In this document: positions 1 to 8,300 of the stretch, piece after piece | Position numbering within the stretch: the stretch's first letter is position 1 | How the letters are laid out: each line of letters begins with the position of its first letter | Assembly: GCF_020171785.1 (NCBI RefSeq) | Contig: NZ_JAIVAE010000004.1 | Coordinates: 62,001-126,000 of the forward strand | Reading direction: 5' to 3' | Length of the DNA stretch: 64,000 nucleotides | Origin: Guptibacillus hwajinpoensis | GTDB lineage: Bacteria > Bacillota > Bacilli > Bacillales > Guptibacillaceae | Notes under the pieces: model-generated | What the model was told of the DNA's origin: nothing | The model's input: the letters and a program-made list of their open reading frames with translations, nothing else | Database searches by the model: none | Translations under genes and position numbers: made by a program

Positions 1-1
1 C

Positions 2-499
2 GGGATGCTGCAAAGTGATGCGACGGTTCGTGGGATTGTGAGTGATCTCCGCAATGCCTGGATGTCACCGGTTAGCGGAATCCCTGCAGGAGAGCTTAGT
101 ATGCTTTCGCAAGTTGGGATCAACACCGGTTCTTATCAGGATGGAGGCAAGCTTTTTATCGATGAAGCCAAATTAAAGAGTGCCTTAGAACAAAAGCCAG
201 ATCAGGTGATGAATCTGTTTACGAGCGGCACAGAAGGCATTGGCGATCGGCTGTATGACTCCGTTAACAAAGGGATTGACCAGCTAGGAAAAAAAGCAGG
301 GACGCCTGGAACGCTTGTTGATAGTAGCTTTCTTTCTACGAGATTAAAAGATTTAGATGAACAAATGGAAAACTGGGAAGATAAGCTCGTGACGATTGAA
401 GATCGATATTGGAAACAGTTCTCTGCACTTGAAACGGCGATGAGTCAGCTCAATCAGCAAAGTGCTTGGGTACAACAAAACTTACTTGGTGGGATGTAA
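2..499 (+). CDS. fliD: Flagellar hook-associated protein 2 (filament cap), 3' part
   Basis: This is the C-terminal 165 residues of FliD, the cap that sits at the tip of the growing filament and folds flagellin subunits into place. The frame is open to the left edge, so the start lies outside the window. The visible part carries the family's C-terminal region (SMLSQVGINTG-type segment, then a helical tail with a predicted coiled coil) and ends in a Gln/Asn-rich helix typical of axial proteins. It is followed with no gap by a FliT-like gene and fliS, the usual fliD neighbours. Identity is secure from the sequence style and context; only the length cannot be judged. Confidence 0.93.
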   Translation, partial: GMLQSDATVRGIVSDLRNAWMSPVSGIPAGELSMLSQVGINTGSYQDGGKLFIDEAKLKSALEQKPDQVMNLFTSGTEGIGDRLYDSVNKGIDQLGKKAGTPGTLVDSSFLSTRLKDLDEQMENWEDKLVTIEDRYWKQFSALETAMSQLNQQSAWVQQNLLGGM

Positions 500-500
500 A

Positions 501-884
501 ATGAGAAGAATTGATGCGTTAAATCAACTGCATGTGGTGACAAACCAAATCGCAAAATCACTTGGTGAAATCAAGCCATCCATGAATGAAGATGGGACAG
601 AAAAGCTTGACGGTATTAATTATATGATCACACGTCGTGAGGAAACAATTAAACTATTAGACGAAGCGATGGAGACAGAAGGCAAAGATTGGACGGAAGA
701 TGAGCAAGGACTATTACAACAGCTAAGCGCTCTTGAAGAGATGATTCAACCGAAGCTGTCGGAGCTTTATTCAGCTTTTTCGGATCAAATGAGACGTTTC
801 CAGCAAGGAAAAGCAGCATCGAATAATTATAAGTCTAAGACAGCCACATATTCGGACGGCGCCTTTTTCGATCAGCGCAAATAG
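501..884 (+). CDS. FliT-like flagellar protein (probable export chaperone)
   Basis: A 127-residue, highly charged, mostly helical protein with no signal peptide or membrane segment, lying between fliD and fliS. It begins one base after the fliD stop; the GGTGGGA at 488-494 supports the ATG at 501 rather than the upstream in-frame start within fliD. Size, helix content, position next to fliD and fliS and the C-terminal DGAFFDQRK tail suggest a FliT-type cytoplasmic chaperone that would hold FliD before export. In B. subtilis fliT follows fliS, so the order here is swapped. I recognise it by context more than by sequence; an unrelated flagellar accessory protein is possible. Confidence 0.6.
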   Translation: MRRIDALNQLHVVTNQIAKSLGEIKPSMNEDGTEKLDGINYMITRREETIKLLDEAMETEGKDWTEDEQGLLQQLSALEEMIQPKLSELYSAFSDQMRRFQQGKAASNNYKSKTATYSDGAFFDQRK

Positions 885-895
885 GAGGAATTTTT

Positions 896-1270
896 ATGGC
901 TATGAAAAATCCATACCAAACGTATCAAACTAATGCAGTCGCAACGTCATCGCCTCAGGAATTAACGTTAATGCTTTATAACGGCTGTATCAAATTTATT
1001 CGTCTGTCCTCTATTGCGATGGAAAAAGGCGATATGGAAGTGAAGAACACGAATATCATTAAAGCGCAAAACATCCTATATGAACTGCGTTCGTCCTTAA
1101 ATATGGAAGTGGATCTCTCCCAAACGATGGATGCGCTCTATGAGTATATGATTTCGCAACTTGTAACGGCGAATATTCAAAACGACGCTAGCATTTTAAA
1201 GGAAGTCGAGAACTTAGCTGAAGAGTTCCGGAATACGTGGAAGCAAGCGATGGAACAGGCCAAGAAGTAA
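896..1270 (+). CDS. fliS: Flagellin export chaperone FliS
   Basis: FliS binds flagellin in the cytoplasm, keeps its C-terminus from polymerising and delivers it to the export gate. The 124-residue product has the family hallmarks near the N-terminus: NPYQTYQTNAV, then SSPQELTLMLYNGCIKFI. The ATG at 896 follows AGGAGG with good spacing; a second ATG two codons later is possible. It sits 11 bases after the FliT-like gene and 23 bases before motA, so the filament chaperones and stator genes probably share a transcript. Confidence 0.95.
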   Translation: MAMKNPYQTYQTNAVATSSPQELTLMLYNGCIKFIRLSSIAMEKGDMEVKNTNIIKAQNILYELRSSLNMEVDLSQTMDALYEYMISQLVTANIQNDASILKEVENLAEEFRNTWKQAMEQAKK

Positions 1271-1293
1271 GTTAAACAAAGAGGGTGAAAGCA

Positions 1294-2112
1294 ATGGAAA
1301 AAACATCTCTGTTCGGTGTGCTCCTCGGTTTTTTCGTCTTAGTTGGCGGATTAATTCTCAAGGGTGCGAATCCGGCTGCTCTATTAAATCCCGCTGCCCT
1401 CGTCATTATTTTTGTTGGGACAGCGGCAGCACTACTTATTGCATTTCCATTTAACGAGATTAAGAAATTCCCAACATTATTAAAAATTATCTTTTCTAAT
1501 CAGAAGCTTCTTAGTGAAAAAGAGCTGATTCCGATGTTTCGCGAGTGGGCGACTGTTGCTCGTCGTGAAGGACTCCTTTCGCTTGAAAATAATCTTGAAG
1601 AAATTGATGATGATTTTCTAAAAGGCGGCTTCCAAATGGTGATCGATGGTCATTCACATGAAGCGATTGAGGAAATTTTAGTCGAAGATATTGAAGCGAT
1701 GAAAGAACGTCACAGGATGGGAGCGGGGATCTTTACTCAGGCTGGTACGTATGCCCCGACGCTCGGCGTTCTTGGCGCGGTCGTTGGGCTTGTCGCAGCG
1801 CTTAGTCACCTTGGGGATATGGAGCTCCTTGGGAAGTCGATTGCGGCGGCGTTTATCGCAACGCTTTTTGGGATTTTCACAGGTTACGTTCTTTGGCATC
1901 CGTTCGCAAATAAGCTGAAGCGTAAATCTAACGCTGAGGCTCGAATTAAAATGATCATGCTTGAAGGGTTACTGGCAGTTCAGTCAGGCGCATCGCCTCG
2001 TATGGTAGAAGACAAGCTTCTCGTCTACTTGCCAAGTAAGGAACGAAACCTTGACGATGAAAAGAAATCAAGTCAATCAGAGATGGGCGAAGGAGTAGGC
2101 GCAGATGCGTAA
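1294..2112 (+). CDS. motA: Flagellar stator protein MotA
   Basis: MotA forms, with MotB, the ion channel that drives rotor movement. The 272-residue protein has four predicted membrane spans (about residues 5-22, 30-50, 150-170, 180-200) and a charged cytoplasmic loop. The segment GAGIFTQAGTYAPTLGVLGAVVGLVAALSH closely matches MotA (the B. subtilis proton-type stator) rather than MotP. The ATG at 1294, preceded by GAGGGTGAAA, is preferred over an upstream GTG at 1285. The 3' end overlaps motB by 8 bases, indicating translational coupling and balanced stator subunits. Ion specificity is inferred from family resemblance only. Confidence 0.95.
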   Translation: MEKTSLFGVLLGFFVLVGGLILKGANPAALLNPAALVIIFVGTAAALLIAFPFNEIKKFPTLLKIIFSNQKLLSEKELIPMFREWATVARREGLLSLENNLEEIDDDFLKGGFQMVIDGHSHEAIEEILVEDIEAMKERHRMGAGIFTQAGTYAPTLGVLGAVVGLVAALSHLGDMELLGKSIAAAFIATLFGIFTGYVLWHPFANKLKRKSNAEARIKMIMLEGLLAVQSGASPRMVEDKLLVYLPSKERNLDDEKKSSQSEMGEGVGADA

Positions 2113-2875
2113 GAAGAGACATGAAGAGCATGAGGATCACGTCGACGAAAGCTGGCTCATTCCATATGCCGATATGTTAACGCTTCTACTAGCGCTTTTT
2201 ATCGTTCTTTTTGCGGCAAGTACGGTTGATGTGAAAAAGTATGAAGCGATGTCTCAATCTTTTCAGGAAGTGTTAAGTGGAGGAACTGGGATTTTAGAAG
2301 GCGAGCCAGCAATGCTCGACCCAGAAGATGGTTCCTTTGTCGGTATGACGGATGAGCCGGAGAAAGAAGAGGCAGACGATCCGGAAGAAAAAGCGGTTGA
2401 ACAGGATCAAAATAAGCTTGAAAAATTACAGGGGCGTATTGATGAGTATATCGCCGATGAGGATCTTGATTCCTACTTAAAAACGAAGCTAACAGAAGAA
2501 GGACTGTTGATTACGATTAAAGAAGCAGCACTCTTTCAAAGCGGGAAAGCGGTGTTAACAGGGGGTGCAAAACCACTGGCCAAGCAAATTTCAGATCTTC
2601 TCGTTACAGATCCACCGCGTCGGATTACGGTAACCGGTCATACGGATGATCGCCCGATTAAAACGTCACAGTATCCCTCGAACTGGCATTTAAGTTCTGA
2701 ACGTGCGCTGAATTTTATGACAGAGTTATTGAATAACAAGAAGCTTAATCCAAAGTTATTTAGTTTTACAGGATACGGAGAATATCGCCCAATCGATTCA
2801 AATAAAACGGAAGAAGGTAGAGCAAAGAACCGAAGAGTTGAAGTGCTCATTCTTCCATACAACGTAGAAAACTAG
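2105..2875 (+). CDS. motB: Flagellar stator protein MotB
   Basis: MotB anchors the stator to peptidoglycan and carries the ion-conducting aspartate. In the 256-residue product the single membrane helix (about residues 20-41) begins WLIPYADMLTLLLALF, with Asp23 as the expected ion-binding residue. An acidic linker follows (residues 60-110), then an OmpA-like peptidoglycan-binding domain (about 135-250) with ITVTGHTDDRPI and the RAKNRRVEVLI motif. Start overlaps the motA stop. MotAB is placed with filament genes and fliL here, not as the separate operon of B. subtilis. Confidence 0.95.
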   Translation: MRKKRHEEHEDHVDESWLIPYADMLTLLLALFIVLFAASTVDVKKYEAMSQSFQEVLSGGTGILEGEPAMLDPEDGSFVGMTDEPEKEEADDPEEKAVEQDQNKLEKLQGRIDEYIADEDLDSYLKTKLTEEGLLITIKEAALFQSGKAVLTGGAKPLAKQISDLLVTDPPRRITVTGHTDDRPIKTSQYPSNWHLSSERALNFMTELLNNKKLNPKLFSFTGYGEYRPIDSNKTEEGRAKNRRVEVLILPYNVEN

Positions 2876-2891
2876 AATAAGAGGTGAAAGA

Positions 2892-3323
2892 ATGAAACGA
2901 ATTCTAATAATCTTCTTAACAGCTCTTGGTATTGTCGGGGCTGGGGCTGCCGCAGCTGTGTTATTTCTCGATATTGATTTAAAAAAAGTGGTGGCGCAGG
3001 AAGAGAAAGAACCAACAGCGGAAGAGCTTGCCGCAAGAAGCTTTACGATGGAACCACTCACAACAAATTTATCATCCGATCATTTTGCGATTGTGCAGCT
3101 GAACTTGCTAGCCGATCATGAGAAAAGCTATAAAGAACTTGAAGTTCGTAATCCCGAATTAAAAGCGATCGTGATCTCAACGTTAGCCGGTCTTACAAAA
3201 GAAGATTTGAAAGGCTCTGAAGGTCTTAAAACGTTTGAAGAATCGATCAAAAACGAAGTGAATCAAGTGCTGCATGACGGAAAGGTCGAACGTGTTCTCG
3301 TCACGGACTTTAAAATTCAGTAA
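2892..3323 (+). CDS. fliL: Flagellar basal body-associated protein FliL
   Basis: FliL is a single-pass membrane protein that surrounds or stabilises the stator. The 143-residue protein has an N-terminal membrane helix (about 5-26) and a periplasm-side domain with the family pattern RSFTMEPLTTNLSSDHFAIVQLNLL and a C-terminal VLVTDFKIQ. GAGGTGAAAGA precedes the ATG. It lies 16 bases after motB; in B. subtilis fliL is in the fla/che operon between flgE/flbD and fliM, so its move next to the stator genes is notable and fits its stator role. Confidence 0.92.
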   Translation: MKRILIIFLTALGIVGAGAAAAVLFLDIDLKKVVAQEEKEPTAEELAARSFTMEPLTTNLSSDHFAIVQLNLLADHEKSYKELEVRNPELKAIVISTLAGLTKEDLKGSEGLKTFEESIKNEVNQVLHDGKVERVLVTDFKIQ

Positions 3324-3328
3324 GCGGT

Positions 3329-3355
3329 TAACTTTTTTCAAGAAATTTCCGATAA
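3329..3355 (+). promoter_or_regulatory. Candidate SigD (sigma-28) promoter for flgM operon
   Basis: TAAC at 3329-3332 and TCCGATAA at 3348-3355 are separated by exactly 15 bases, against the SigD consensus TAAA-N15-GCCGATAT. It lies in the 112-base gap between fliL and flgM. In B. subtilis flgM is also read from a SigD promoter, which closes the feedback loop on the anti-sigma factor. A TATAAT-like string (GTATAAT, 3361-3367) lies just downstream and could be a second start. Confidence 0.65.
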
Positions 3356-3435
3356 TAACGGTATAATCCTCAAATTCGGGTACGAATAATAGAATAGGAG
3401 TAGTATGTTAAACTATCGGAAAGAGGTGACCGGAT

Positions 3436-3696
3436 ATGAATATTAATAAACCATCAGCACCACCAATTGTAAACCCTTACCAGAAGCATAATCCTGTTAC
3501 GAAAGTAGAGCAGGTGAAAAAAGCTCCTCGAGAAGATGAGCTTCAAATTTCAAACAAAGCGAGAGAACTATACGACATGAAGACCGAACAAGAGCGCGAA
3601 GCGAAAGTAACGGCCATCAAGAAGCAGATTGAAGAAGGTACGTATCGTGTCGACAGTCAGAAGACAGCTGAGAAGCTGTTTGATCAGTGGTTTTAA
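3436..3696 (+). CDS. flgM: Anti-sigma-28 factor FlgM
   Basis: FlgM holds SigD inactive until the hook-basal body is finished, delaying late flagellar genes. The 86-residue acidic/basic helical protein shows the family's C-terminal sigma-binding region: EDELQISNKARELYDMK, then AIKKQIEEGTYRVD. GAGGTGACCGG precedes the ATG. It is first in flgM-flgN-flgK-flgL, the same order as in B. subtilis, and its target sigD is in this locus (28,413-29,198). Confidence 0.93.
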   Translation: MNINKPSAPPIVNPYQKHNPVTKVEQVKKAPREDELQISNKARELYDMKTEQEREAKVTAIKKQIEEGTYRVDSQKTAEKLFDQWF

Positions 3697-3710
3697 CAGG
3701 AGGCGGCACG

Positions 3711-4181
3711 ATGGGACAGGAACTTTTAGAGGTTATGGGTGAAATGATTCGTCTTCATGAGAAGTTAATCGTTCTTTCTGAAGAAAAACAAGAAGCGTTA
3801 GTAGAACGAGACGTAAAGCGATTGACAGAAGTCATGAACAAAGAAAAGGAGCTTCTTCAAAAACTTCGTAGTAGTGAAGAGAAGCGGCAGCAGATTACAC
3901 ATAAGCTTGCAGGTCAAACAGACCAAACGCTTAAAGACGTTTTAGGGTTGTTAAGTCCCCCAGTTAAACGAATGGTCGAAAATCGAGCGGCTGATTTAAA
4001 AGAAAAAGCGGAGAAACTTCAGCGTATGAATGACTTAAACGAAGAGTTGTTAAGGGATGGGATGGCCTTTATTCATCATATGATTGGTCATTTAACGACA
4101 TCAAATCAATCGATCACTTACGGCAGGCCCAACCAGAAGCCACTGCAAACACCGCGAGGATATTTTGATACGAAAGCCTGA
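3711..4181 (+). CDS. flgN: FlgN-type chaperone for hook-filament junction proteins
   Basis: FlgN binds the C-termini of FlgK and FlgL before export. The 156-residue product is almost wholly helical with coiled-coil heptads, typical of the family (LLEVMGEMIRLHEKLIVLSEEKQEALVERDV). The ATG at 3711, with AGGAGG at 3699-3704, is chosen; an in-frame GTG at 3687 overlaps flgM and lacks a site. Its clients flgK and flgL follow directly. Confidence 0.88.
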   Translation: MGQELLEVMGEMIRLHEKLIVLSEEKQEALVERDVKRLTEVMNKEKELLQKLRSSEEKRQQITHKLAGQTDQTLKDVLGLLSPPVKRMVENRAADLKEKAEKLQRMNDLNEELLRDGMAFIHHMIGHLTTSNQSITYGRPNQKPLQTPRGYFDTKA

Positions 4182-4211
4182 GGGATCAGGTTGAGAAAGG
4201 AACGGATTTGA

Positions 4212-5492
4212 ATGACGTCTACGTTTCATGGATTAGAAGTCGGTAAGAGAAGTCTCTACACGCAACAAACGGCTCTTACGACAACAGGTAATAATATCTC
4301 AAATGCGAATACTCCCGGATATTCGAGGCAGCGAGTGGATATGCACGCAACGTCTTCCATACCGTATCCTTATCAAACTGGTAGCTCATCCTCACAGCTT
4401 GGGACTGGTGTAAGTGTTGAATCGATCGAACGTGTTCGTTCTGAATATCTGGACAGTCAGTATCGCGAGCGAAATGGTCAATTAGGAGCTGATTCGACGA
4501 AGCTTGAAACGCTTCAACAAATCGAAGAAATGACGAGGGAACCAGGCAACGGACTAAGTGCGTCCCTCGATCGCTTCTTCTCAGCGTGGGAAGATCTTGC
4601 TTCAAACCCAGATAGTCTTGCGGCTCGTGCAGTTCTTGTGGAACGGTCAGACGAACTGCTATCGCAGGGGAAAACGTTAAATGATGGGTTAGCGAGTCTA
4701 TCAGAAAGTTTGAATGACCAAATGACAGCGGTGAATAATCAGATCAATGCCATCTCCTCACAGATTGATAGCTTAAACAAAGAAATTGCGTTAAAACCTG
4801 AAGCGAACGAGTTAAAAGACCGACGTGACCTTTTAATGGATGAAATGTCAGGACTGAACGCACAAAATACAGGGAAACTTGAAGGTCTGAAGCAGTCATT
4901 AAGCGAAGTGAATAACTTTCAAAGTGATTTAAATGAAGTGTTTAATCAACTCATTAATGGATCTGGTATGAATAACGTGATGACGTCTGGTTTTTCACTA
5001 ATCAAAGATGCCAACGGTACGATGCAACAAGGAAAGGCGATGTTTGATACAAGTGGGACTGGCGCTACATTTCTTGAAAAAGTCAGTGTGAATCAAGAAG
5101 TAAAGGCCAATCCAGCTACGATCGCTGCTTCTTCTACTAATCTTGCAGTGAGTAATGGGGATATCGCCACTAAAATAAGCGATTTAAAAAACGAAACACT
5201 TTCGTTTGATGTGGCAGGTTCAAACGTAAAGGCAGAAGCTAGTGTTAGCGACTTTTACGGTATGCTTATTTCAAAAATTGGCGCAAAGTCCCAGGCTACG
5301 GAACGATCTGTGGAAAGTCACCAGGCCGTCTTAAAGTCAATTGATCAAAACCGGATGTCAGTTAGTGGCGTCTCGCTTGATGAAGAGATGTCAAACCTCA
5401 TTCAATTTCAACATGCTTATAATGCAGCAGCTCGCTATGTAAGCACAACTGATGAGCTTCTTGACGTCATTATTAATCGCATGGGCGTTTAG
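4212..5492 (+). CDS. flgK: Flagellar hook-associated protein 1
   Basis: FlgK is the first junction protein between hook and filament. The 426-residue product starts with the axial-protein signature HGLEVGKRSLYTQQTALTTTGNNISNANTPGYSRQRV and ends with SGVSLDEEMSNLIQFQHAYNAAARYVSTTDELLDVIINRMGV, the two regions that pair in a coiled coil. It is about 80 residues shorter than B. subtilis FlgK; the variable middle domain is reduced. Ribosome site AAAGGAA lies 9 bases upstream of the ATG. Confidence 0.95.
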   Translation: MTSTFHGLEVGKRSLYTQQTALTTTGNNISNANTPGYSRQRVDMHATSSIPYPYQTGSSSSQLGTGVSVESIERVRSEYLDSQYRERNGQLGADSTKLETLQQIEEMTREPGNGLSASLDRFFSAWEDLASNPDSLAARAVLVERSDELLSQGKTLNDGLASLSESLNDQMTAVNNQINAISSQIDSLNKEIALKPEANELKDRRDLLMDEMSGLNAQNTGKLEGLKQSLSEVNNFQSDLNEVFNQLINGSGMNNVMTSGFSLIKDANGTMQQGKAMFDTSGTGATFLEKVSVNQEVKANPATIAASSTNLAVSNGDIATKISDLKNETLSFDVAGSNVKAEASVSDFYGMLISKIGAKSQATERSVESHQAVLKSIDQNRMSVSGVSLDEEMSNLIQFQHAYNAAARYVSTTDELLDVIINRMGV

Positions 5493-5510
5493 TAGAAAGG
5501 AGATCATCAT

Positions 5511-6386
5511 ATGAGAATTACACAGCAAATGCTTAGCTCAAACATTACCTCTCAGCTACAGCAGAACCTCTCACGCTATGAAAAAGCGAATGAACAGGTT
5601 TCAACAGGGAAAAGAATCAATACGCCTTCTGATGACCCTATTGGTGTTCAGAAATCTTTGAAACTCGCTTCTCAGCTAGCTGATAACGAGCAGTATGAAC
5701 GTAATACTGATTATGCTCTTTCGTGGATGGAAACAACCGACCAGGCCCTTAACAGTATCTCTAATGCGCTACAGCGGGCAAATGAGCTAGGCTTACAGGC
5801 GTCGAACGGAACGAACTCACCAGAGGATCAGCAAACAATTGCGAAAGAAATTGAACAATTGCGCGCTGAGATTCAGGATATTGCCAATACAAAGTTTGAT
5901 GGAAAGTACATCTTTAATGGACAGAAAACAGATCAACCGATTCAAATTGCAGCGAATGGCGATCTAACGTATAACAACCAGCCACTGATGCAGCGCATGT
6001 CTTCTAGTAATACGATTGAAATGAACGTTACGGGAGAAGTGTTTGATGGGAAGGTGAACCTGTTTAAGACATTTGATCAGCTTTCAGGCGCACTAGCGAG
6101 TGGGGATCAGGAAGGTGTTAGCAGTGCCCTAGAACAGATTGAAACTGGTAAAGAGCAAGTGTTAAACAGCTGGACTACCCTAGGCGCAAAACAGTCGAGA
6201 GTAGAGGGGATGAGTCAACGTTTGAAGGAAGAAAACCTTTCCTTACAAACGCTCGTTTCTAAAAATGATGATGTCGATTTTGCCGAAGCCATCATGAAAC
6301 TTAAAACCGAAGAAAGCGTCTACCAGGCTTCTCTTGCCGCAAGCGCGAAAATCATTCAGCCATCTCTATTAGACTTTCTTAGATAA
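5511..6386 (+). CDS. flgL: Flagellar hook-associated protein 3
   Basis: FlgL is the second junction protein, flagellin-like at both ends. The 291-residue product begins MRITQQMLSSNITSQLQQNLSRYEKANEQVSTGKRINTPSDDP and ends with a D0-type helix (ESVYQASLAASAKIIQPSLLDFLR). AAGGAG precedes the ATG. It closes the flgMNKL unit and is followed at once by a strong terminator. In B. subtilis fliW and csrA follow flgL; they are absent here. Confidence 0.94.
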   Translation: MRITQQMLSSNITSQLQQNLSRYEKANEQVSTGKRINTPSDDPIGVQKSLKLASQLADNEQYERNTDYALSWMETTDQALNSISNALQRANELGLQASNGTNSPEDQQTIAKEIEQLRAEIQDIANTKFDGKYIFNGQKTDQPIQIAANGDLTYNNQPLMQRMSSSNTIEMNVTGEVFDGKVNLFKTFDQLSGALASGDQEGVSSALEQIETGKEQVLNSWTTLGAKQSRVEGMSQRLKEENLSLQTLVSKNDDVDFAEAIMKLKTEESVYQASLAASAKIIQPSLLDFLR

Positions 6387-6418
6387 ACAAAATCCCTCTC
6401 ACGTGAGAGGGATTTTGT
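6387..6418. terminator. Perfect palindromic bidirectional terminator between flgL and flhP
   Basis: Two 16-base arms (6387-6402 and 6403-6418) are exact reverse complements, GC-rich in the centre with A and T runs outside, so the hairpin works as an intrinsic terminator from either side. It separates convergent flgL (+) and flhP (-). Confidence 0.92.
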
Positions 6419-6426
6419 TTGTTGAC

Positions 6427-7227
6427 TTATCTTTTGATCGTATTCGCAAGCCCCATCATTTCATCGGCCATTTTAATCGCCTGGCTCTGGAATTGGAGGA
6501 GTCGCTGGGTAGAGATCATCTCCGTTGTTTCATTCGTTAAATCCACGTTCGACATTTCAAGATAGCCCTGTCTTGTTTTATATTCGTCTCCATCTAGCGC
6601 GACAAGCTCAAGCTCATCATTCTCTTGAAGAGAAAATTCATTTCCCCCGACGTTCACGAGCGACTGCGGGCGATCGATTTTAGCGATGCTGAGTTGAAAC
6701 GTTTGGTTATTGCCGTTCGCATCCGTCGCTACTAGTTCTCCGGCTTCAGTGATGCTGATTTCGGATGGATTACGATCAAACGTAATTGCATTGCCGTTCG
6801 TATCAAGAATCGCATTCCCACGGCTTGTTACAAGTGAAAATGCTCCGTTCTGATTCTGAATTTCAAAAGATCCGTCTCTTGTATAATTGACGTCTGCCCC
6901 ATTTTGAACGCGAAAATAGACATTCTCTCCTTCAAGCATCACATCCAGATCACGACCGGTTTCCTGTGCGGATCCTTGCTCATTTCGTAGAGTCGTTAAA
7001 CCAACTTTTGATCCAAAACCAACACGAAGGTTTTCGGGCGTTTCTCTTCCGGGCTCTGTTGCTTCACCAGTTTGGTTTGCATATGTTTCGGTTAAGAGAT
7101 TCTGGAACGTCGCTTCTCGACTTTTATAACCTGCTGTATTTACATTAGCAATATTAGTTGCGATCGTATCCATTTTCTTTTGTGTCTGACTAAGTGAAGA
7201 AGATGCGGTAGCCATTTGAATATTCAA
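6427..7227 (-). CDS. flhP: Flagellar rod/basal-body protein FlhP (FlgG family)
   Basis: A 266-residue FlgG-type distal rod protein: the rod motif TIATNIANVNTAGYKSREA near the N-terminus and a C-terminal TRQGYLEMSNVDLTNETTEMISTQRLLQFQSQAIKMADEMM. These proteins cross the wall and connect MS ring to hook. Translation starts with TTG at 7227: AGGAGG lies 7 bases upstream, whereas the next ATG (residue 5) would be too far. It is 11 bases downstream of flhO. B. subtilis carries flhO-flhP next to mbl, away from the main flagellar operon. Confidence 0.9.
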   Translation of the reverse strand: MNIQMATASSSLSQTQKKMDTIATNIANVNTAGYKSREATFQNLLTETYANQTGEATEPGRETPENLRVGFGSKVGLTTLRNEQGSAQETGRDLDVMLEGENVYFRVQNGADVNYTRDGSFEIQNQNGAFSLVTSRGNAILDTNGNAITFDRNPSEISITEAGELVATDANGNNQTFQLSIAKIDRPQSLVNVGGNEFSLQENDELELVALDGDEYKTRQGYLEMSNVDLTNETTEMISTQRLLQFQSQAIKMADEMMGLANTIKR

Positions 7228-7238
7228 TCGAAATCCTC

Positions 7239-8057
7239 CTAGTAGACGCGACCGACATCATTGACGGCTTTGTCGATGCTTTGATCGTACGTTTGTAGTA
7301 CTTTTTGGTTTGCTTCATATAAGCGATACGTGTTAAGCATATCCGTCATCGTTGTCGTCATATCCACGTTCGAGCCTTCAAGGTAGCCTTGTTTTACAGC
7401 ATATTCGGTGATATCAGTTGTTTGAATATTGATTGGCGCATCAGCTTCATCGCCTTCCCAGGCAAAAACGCCATTGCCTTGCTGTGTGAGGTTAGTAGGG
7501 TCATCAGTATAGCCAATCCACATCTGTTGTTCATCTCCATTTTCCTCGATAATCGTGCCACTATCTGTCACAGTGAACGAGTCGCTCGTTAGTTGAATGG
7601 GCTGAAGATCTTCGCCAAATACTTGATAACCCTCACTTGTTGAAAGAAAACCCTCCTCATCGACAGAGAAATTTCCATTTCTAGTGTAGCGAATCGCGTT
7701 ATCTTCAAGACGAACACCAAATAGAAGTAGTCCTTTTTTACTAGTTTCTGCTTCGATTGGAAGATTCTCATCGATAAGAGCCAAATCTGTTTGTTTACGA
7801 GTTTCTTTAAGAGATCCGCTTGAAAAATTAGGAATGCCTTCCTGCGTGTAGACGCCAGTTTGGAGGGTGCCAATGGTAGAGTTAGGGGGCGTGTTCGTAT
7901 TTCTTTCTTTCATTAAGTATTCAGGGAAGGAACGGAAAGTTGCTTCATCCTGCTTAAAGCCTGGTGTTTCAGCATTTGAGAGATTATTCGTTAAGAACTG
8001 CTGCTTTCGCTCACTTGCCATCATGCCGGACGTAGCCGTATACATGCCTTTAAACAT
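7239..8057 (-). CDS. flhO: Flagellar rod/basal-body protein FlhO (FlgG family)
   Basis: The first gene of the minus-strand pair, 272 residues, again with the rod pattern (MFKGMYTATSGMMASERKQQFLTNNLSNAETPGFKQ) and the C-terminal KQGYLEGSNVDMTTTMTDMLNTYRLYEANQKVLQTYD. It is a rod protein exported by the flagellar machinery. GGGAGCG precedes the ATG. FlhO and FlhP are paralogues; assignment of which is O and which is P follows gene order in B. subtilis and the N-terminal sequences. Confidence 0.9.
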   Translation of the reverse strand: MFKGMYTATSGMMASERKQQFLTNNLSNAETPGFKQDEATFRSFPEYLMKERNTNTPPNSTIGTLQTGVYTQEGIPNFSSGSLKETRKQTDLALIDENLPIEAETSKKGLLLFGVRLEDNAIRYTRNGNFSVDEEGFLSTSEGYQVFGEDLQPIQLTSDSFTVTDSGTIIEENGDEQQMWIGYTDDPTNLTQQGNGVFAWEGDEADAPINIQTTDITEYAVKQGYLEGSNVDMTTTMTDMLNTYRLYEANQKVLQTYDQSIDKAVNDVGRVY

Positions 8058-8100
8058 TTTTTCGCTCCCATCGTAGTACGATCGTACGTGTACTTAGAAA

Positions 8101-8140
8101 ATTATACCTCTATTATACCGCTTAGATGTGGGAAATTTAA
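8101..8140 (-). promoter_or_regulatory. Tandem -10 boxes, probable promoter of flhO-flhP
   Basis: Read on the minus strand there are two perfect TATAAT hexamers (complement of 8112-8117 and 8101-8106), 11 bases apart. The upstream one has TTAAAT (complement of 8135-8140) 17 bases before it, a weak -35. A 12-base perfect palindrome GTACGATCGTAC (8076-8087) lies in the resulting 5' leader and could be an operator or start-site structure. Confidence 0.5.
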
Positions 8141-8187
8141 GTGAAAAAAGTCGTTTTTTAGGTGAAAACACTCATTTACTATTATTT

Positions 8188-8237
8188 TTGACAATGCTAT
8201 GCTAACAATATCGAAAAAAATGTCGAATGAGTATACT
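8188..8237 (+). promoter_or_regulatory. Probable promoter region of the flgB operon
   Basis: A perfect TTGACA lies at 8188-8193, but no good -10 sits 16-18 bases after it. TAAC at 8203-8206 followed 15 bases later by GTCGAATG (8222-8229) resembles a weak SigD element, and TATACT (8232-8237) could be a -10. The roughly 22-kb flgB operon must start near here because the flanking flhO gene is divergent. The exact start cannot be decided by eye. Confidence 0.4.
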
Positions 8238-8300
8238 TTTGGATTCAAAACCAATATTTACCTCTATAAACACATTTATACAAGGAGTGTGAAAAGCTTC

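Noticed and set aside
8199-8300. N-terminal extension of FlgB
   Set aside because: The extra residues are AT-rich promoter sequence and would make FlgB longer than the family norm.
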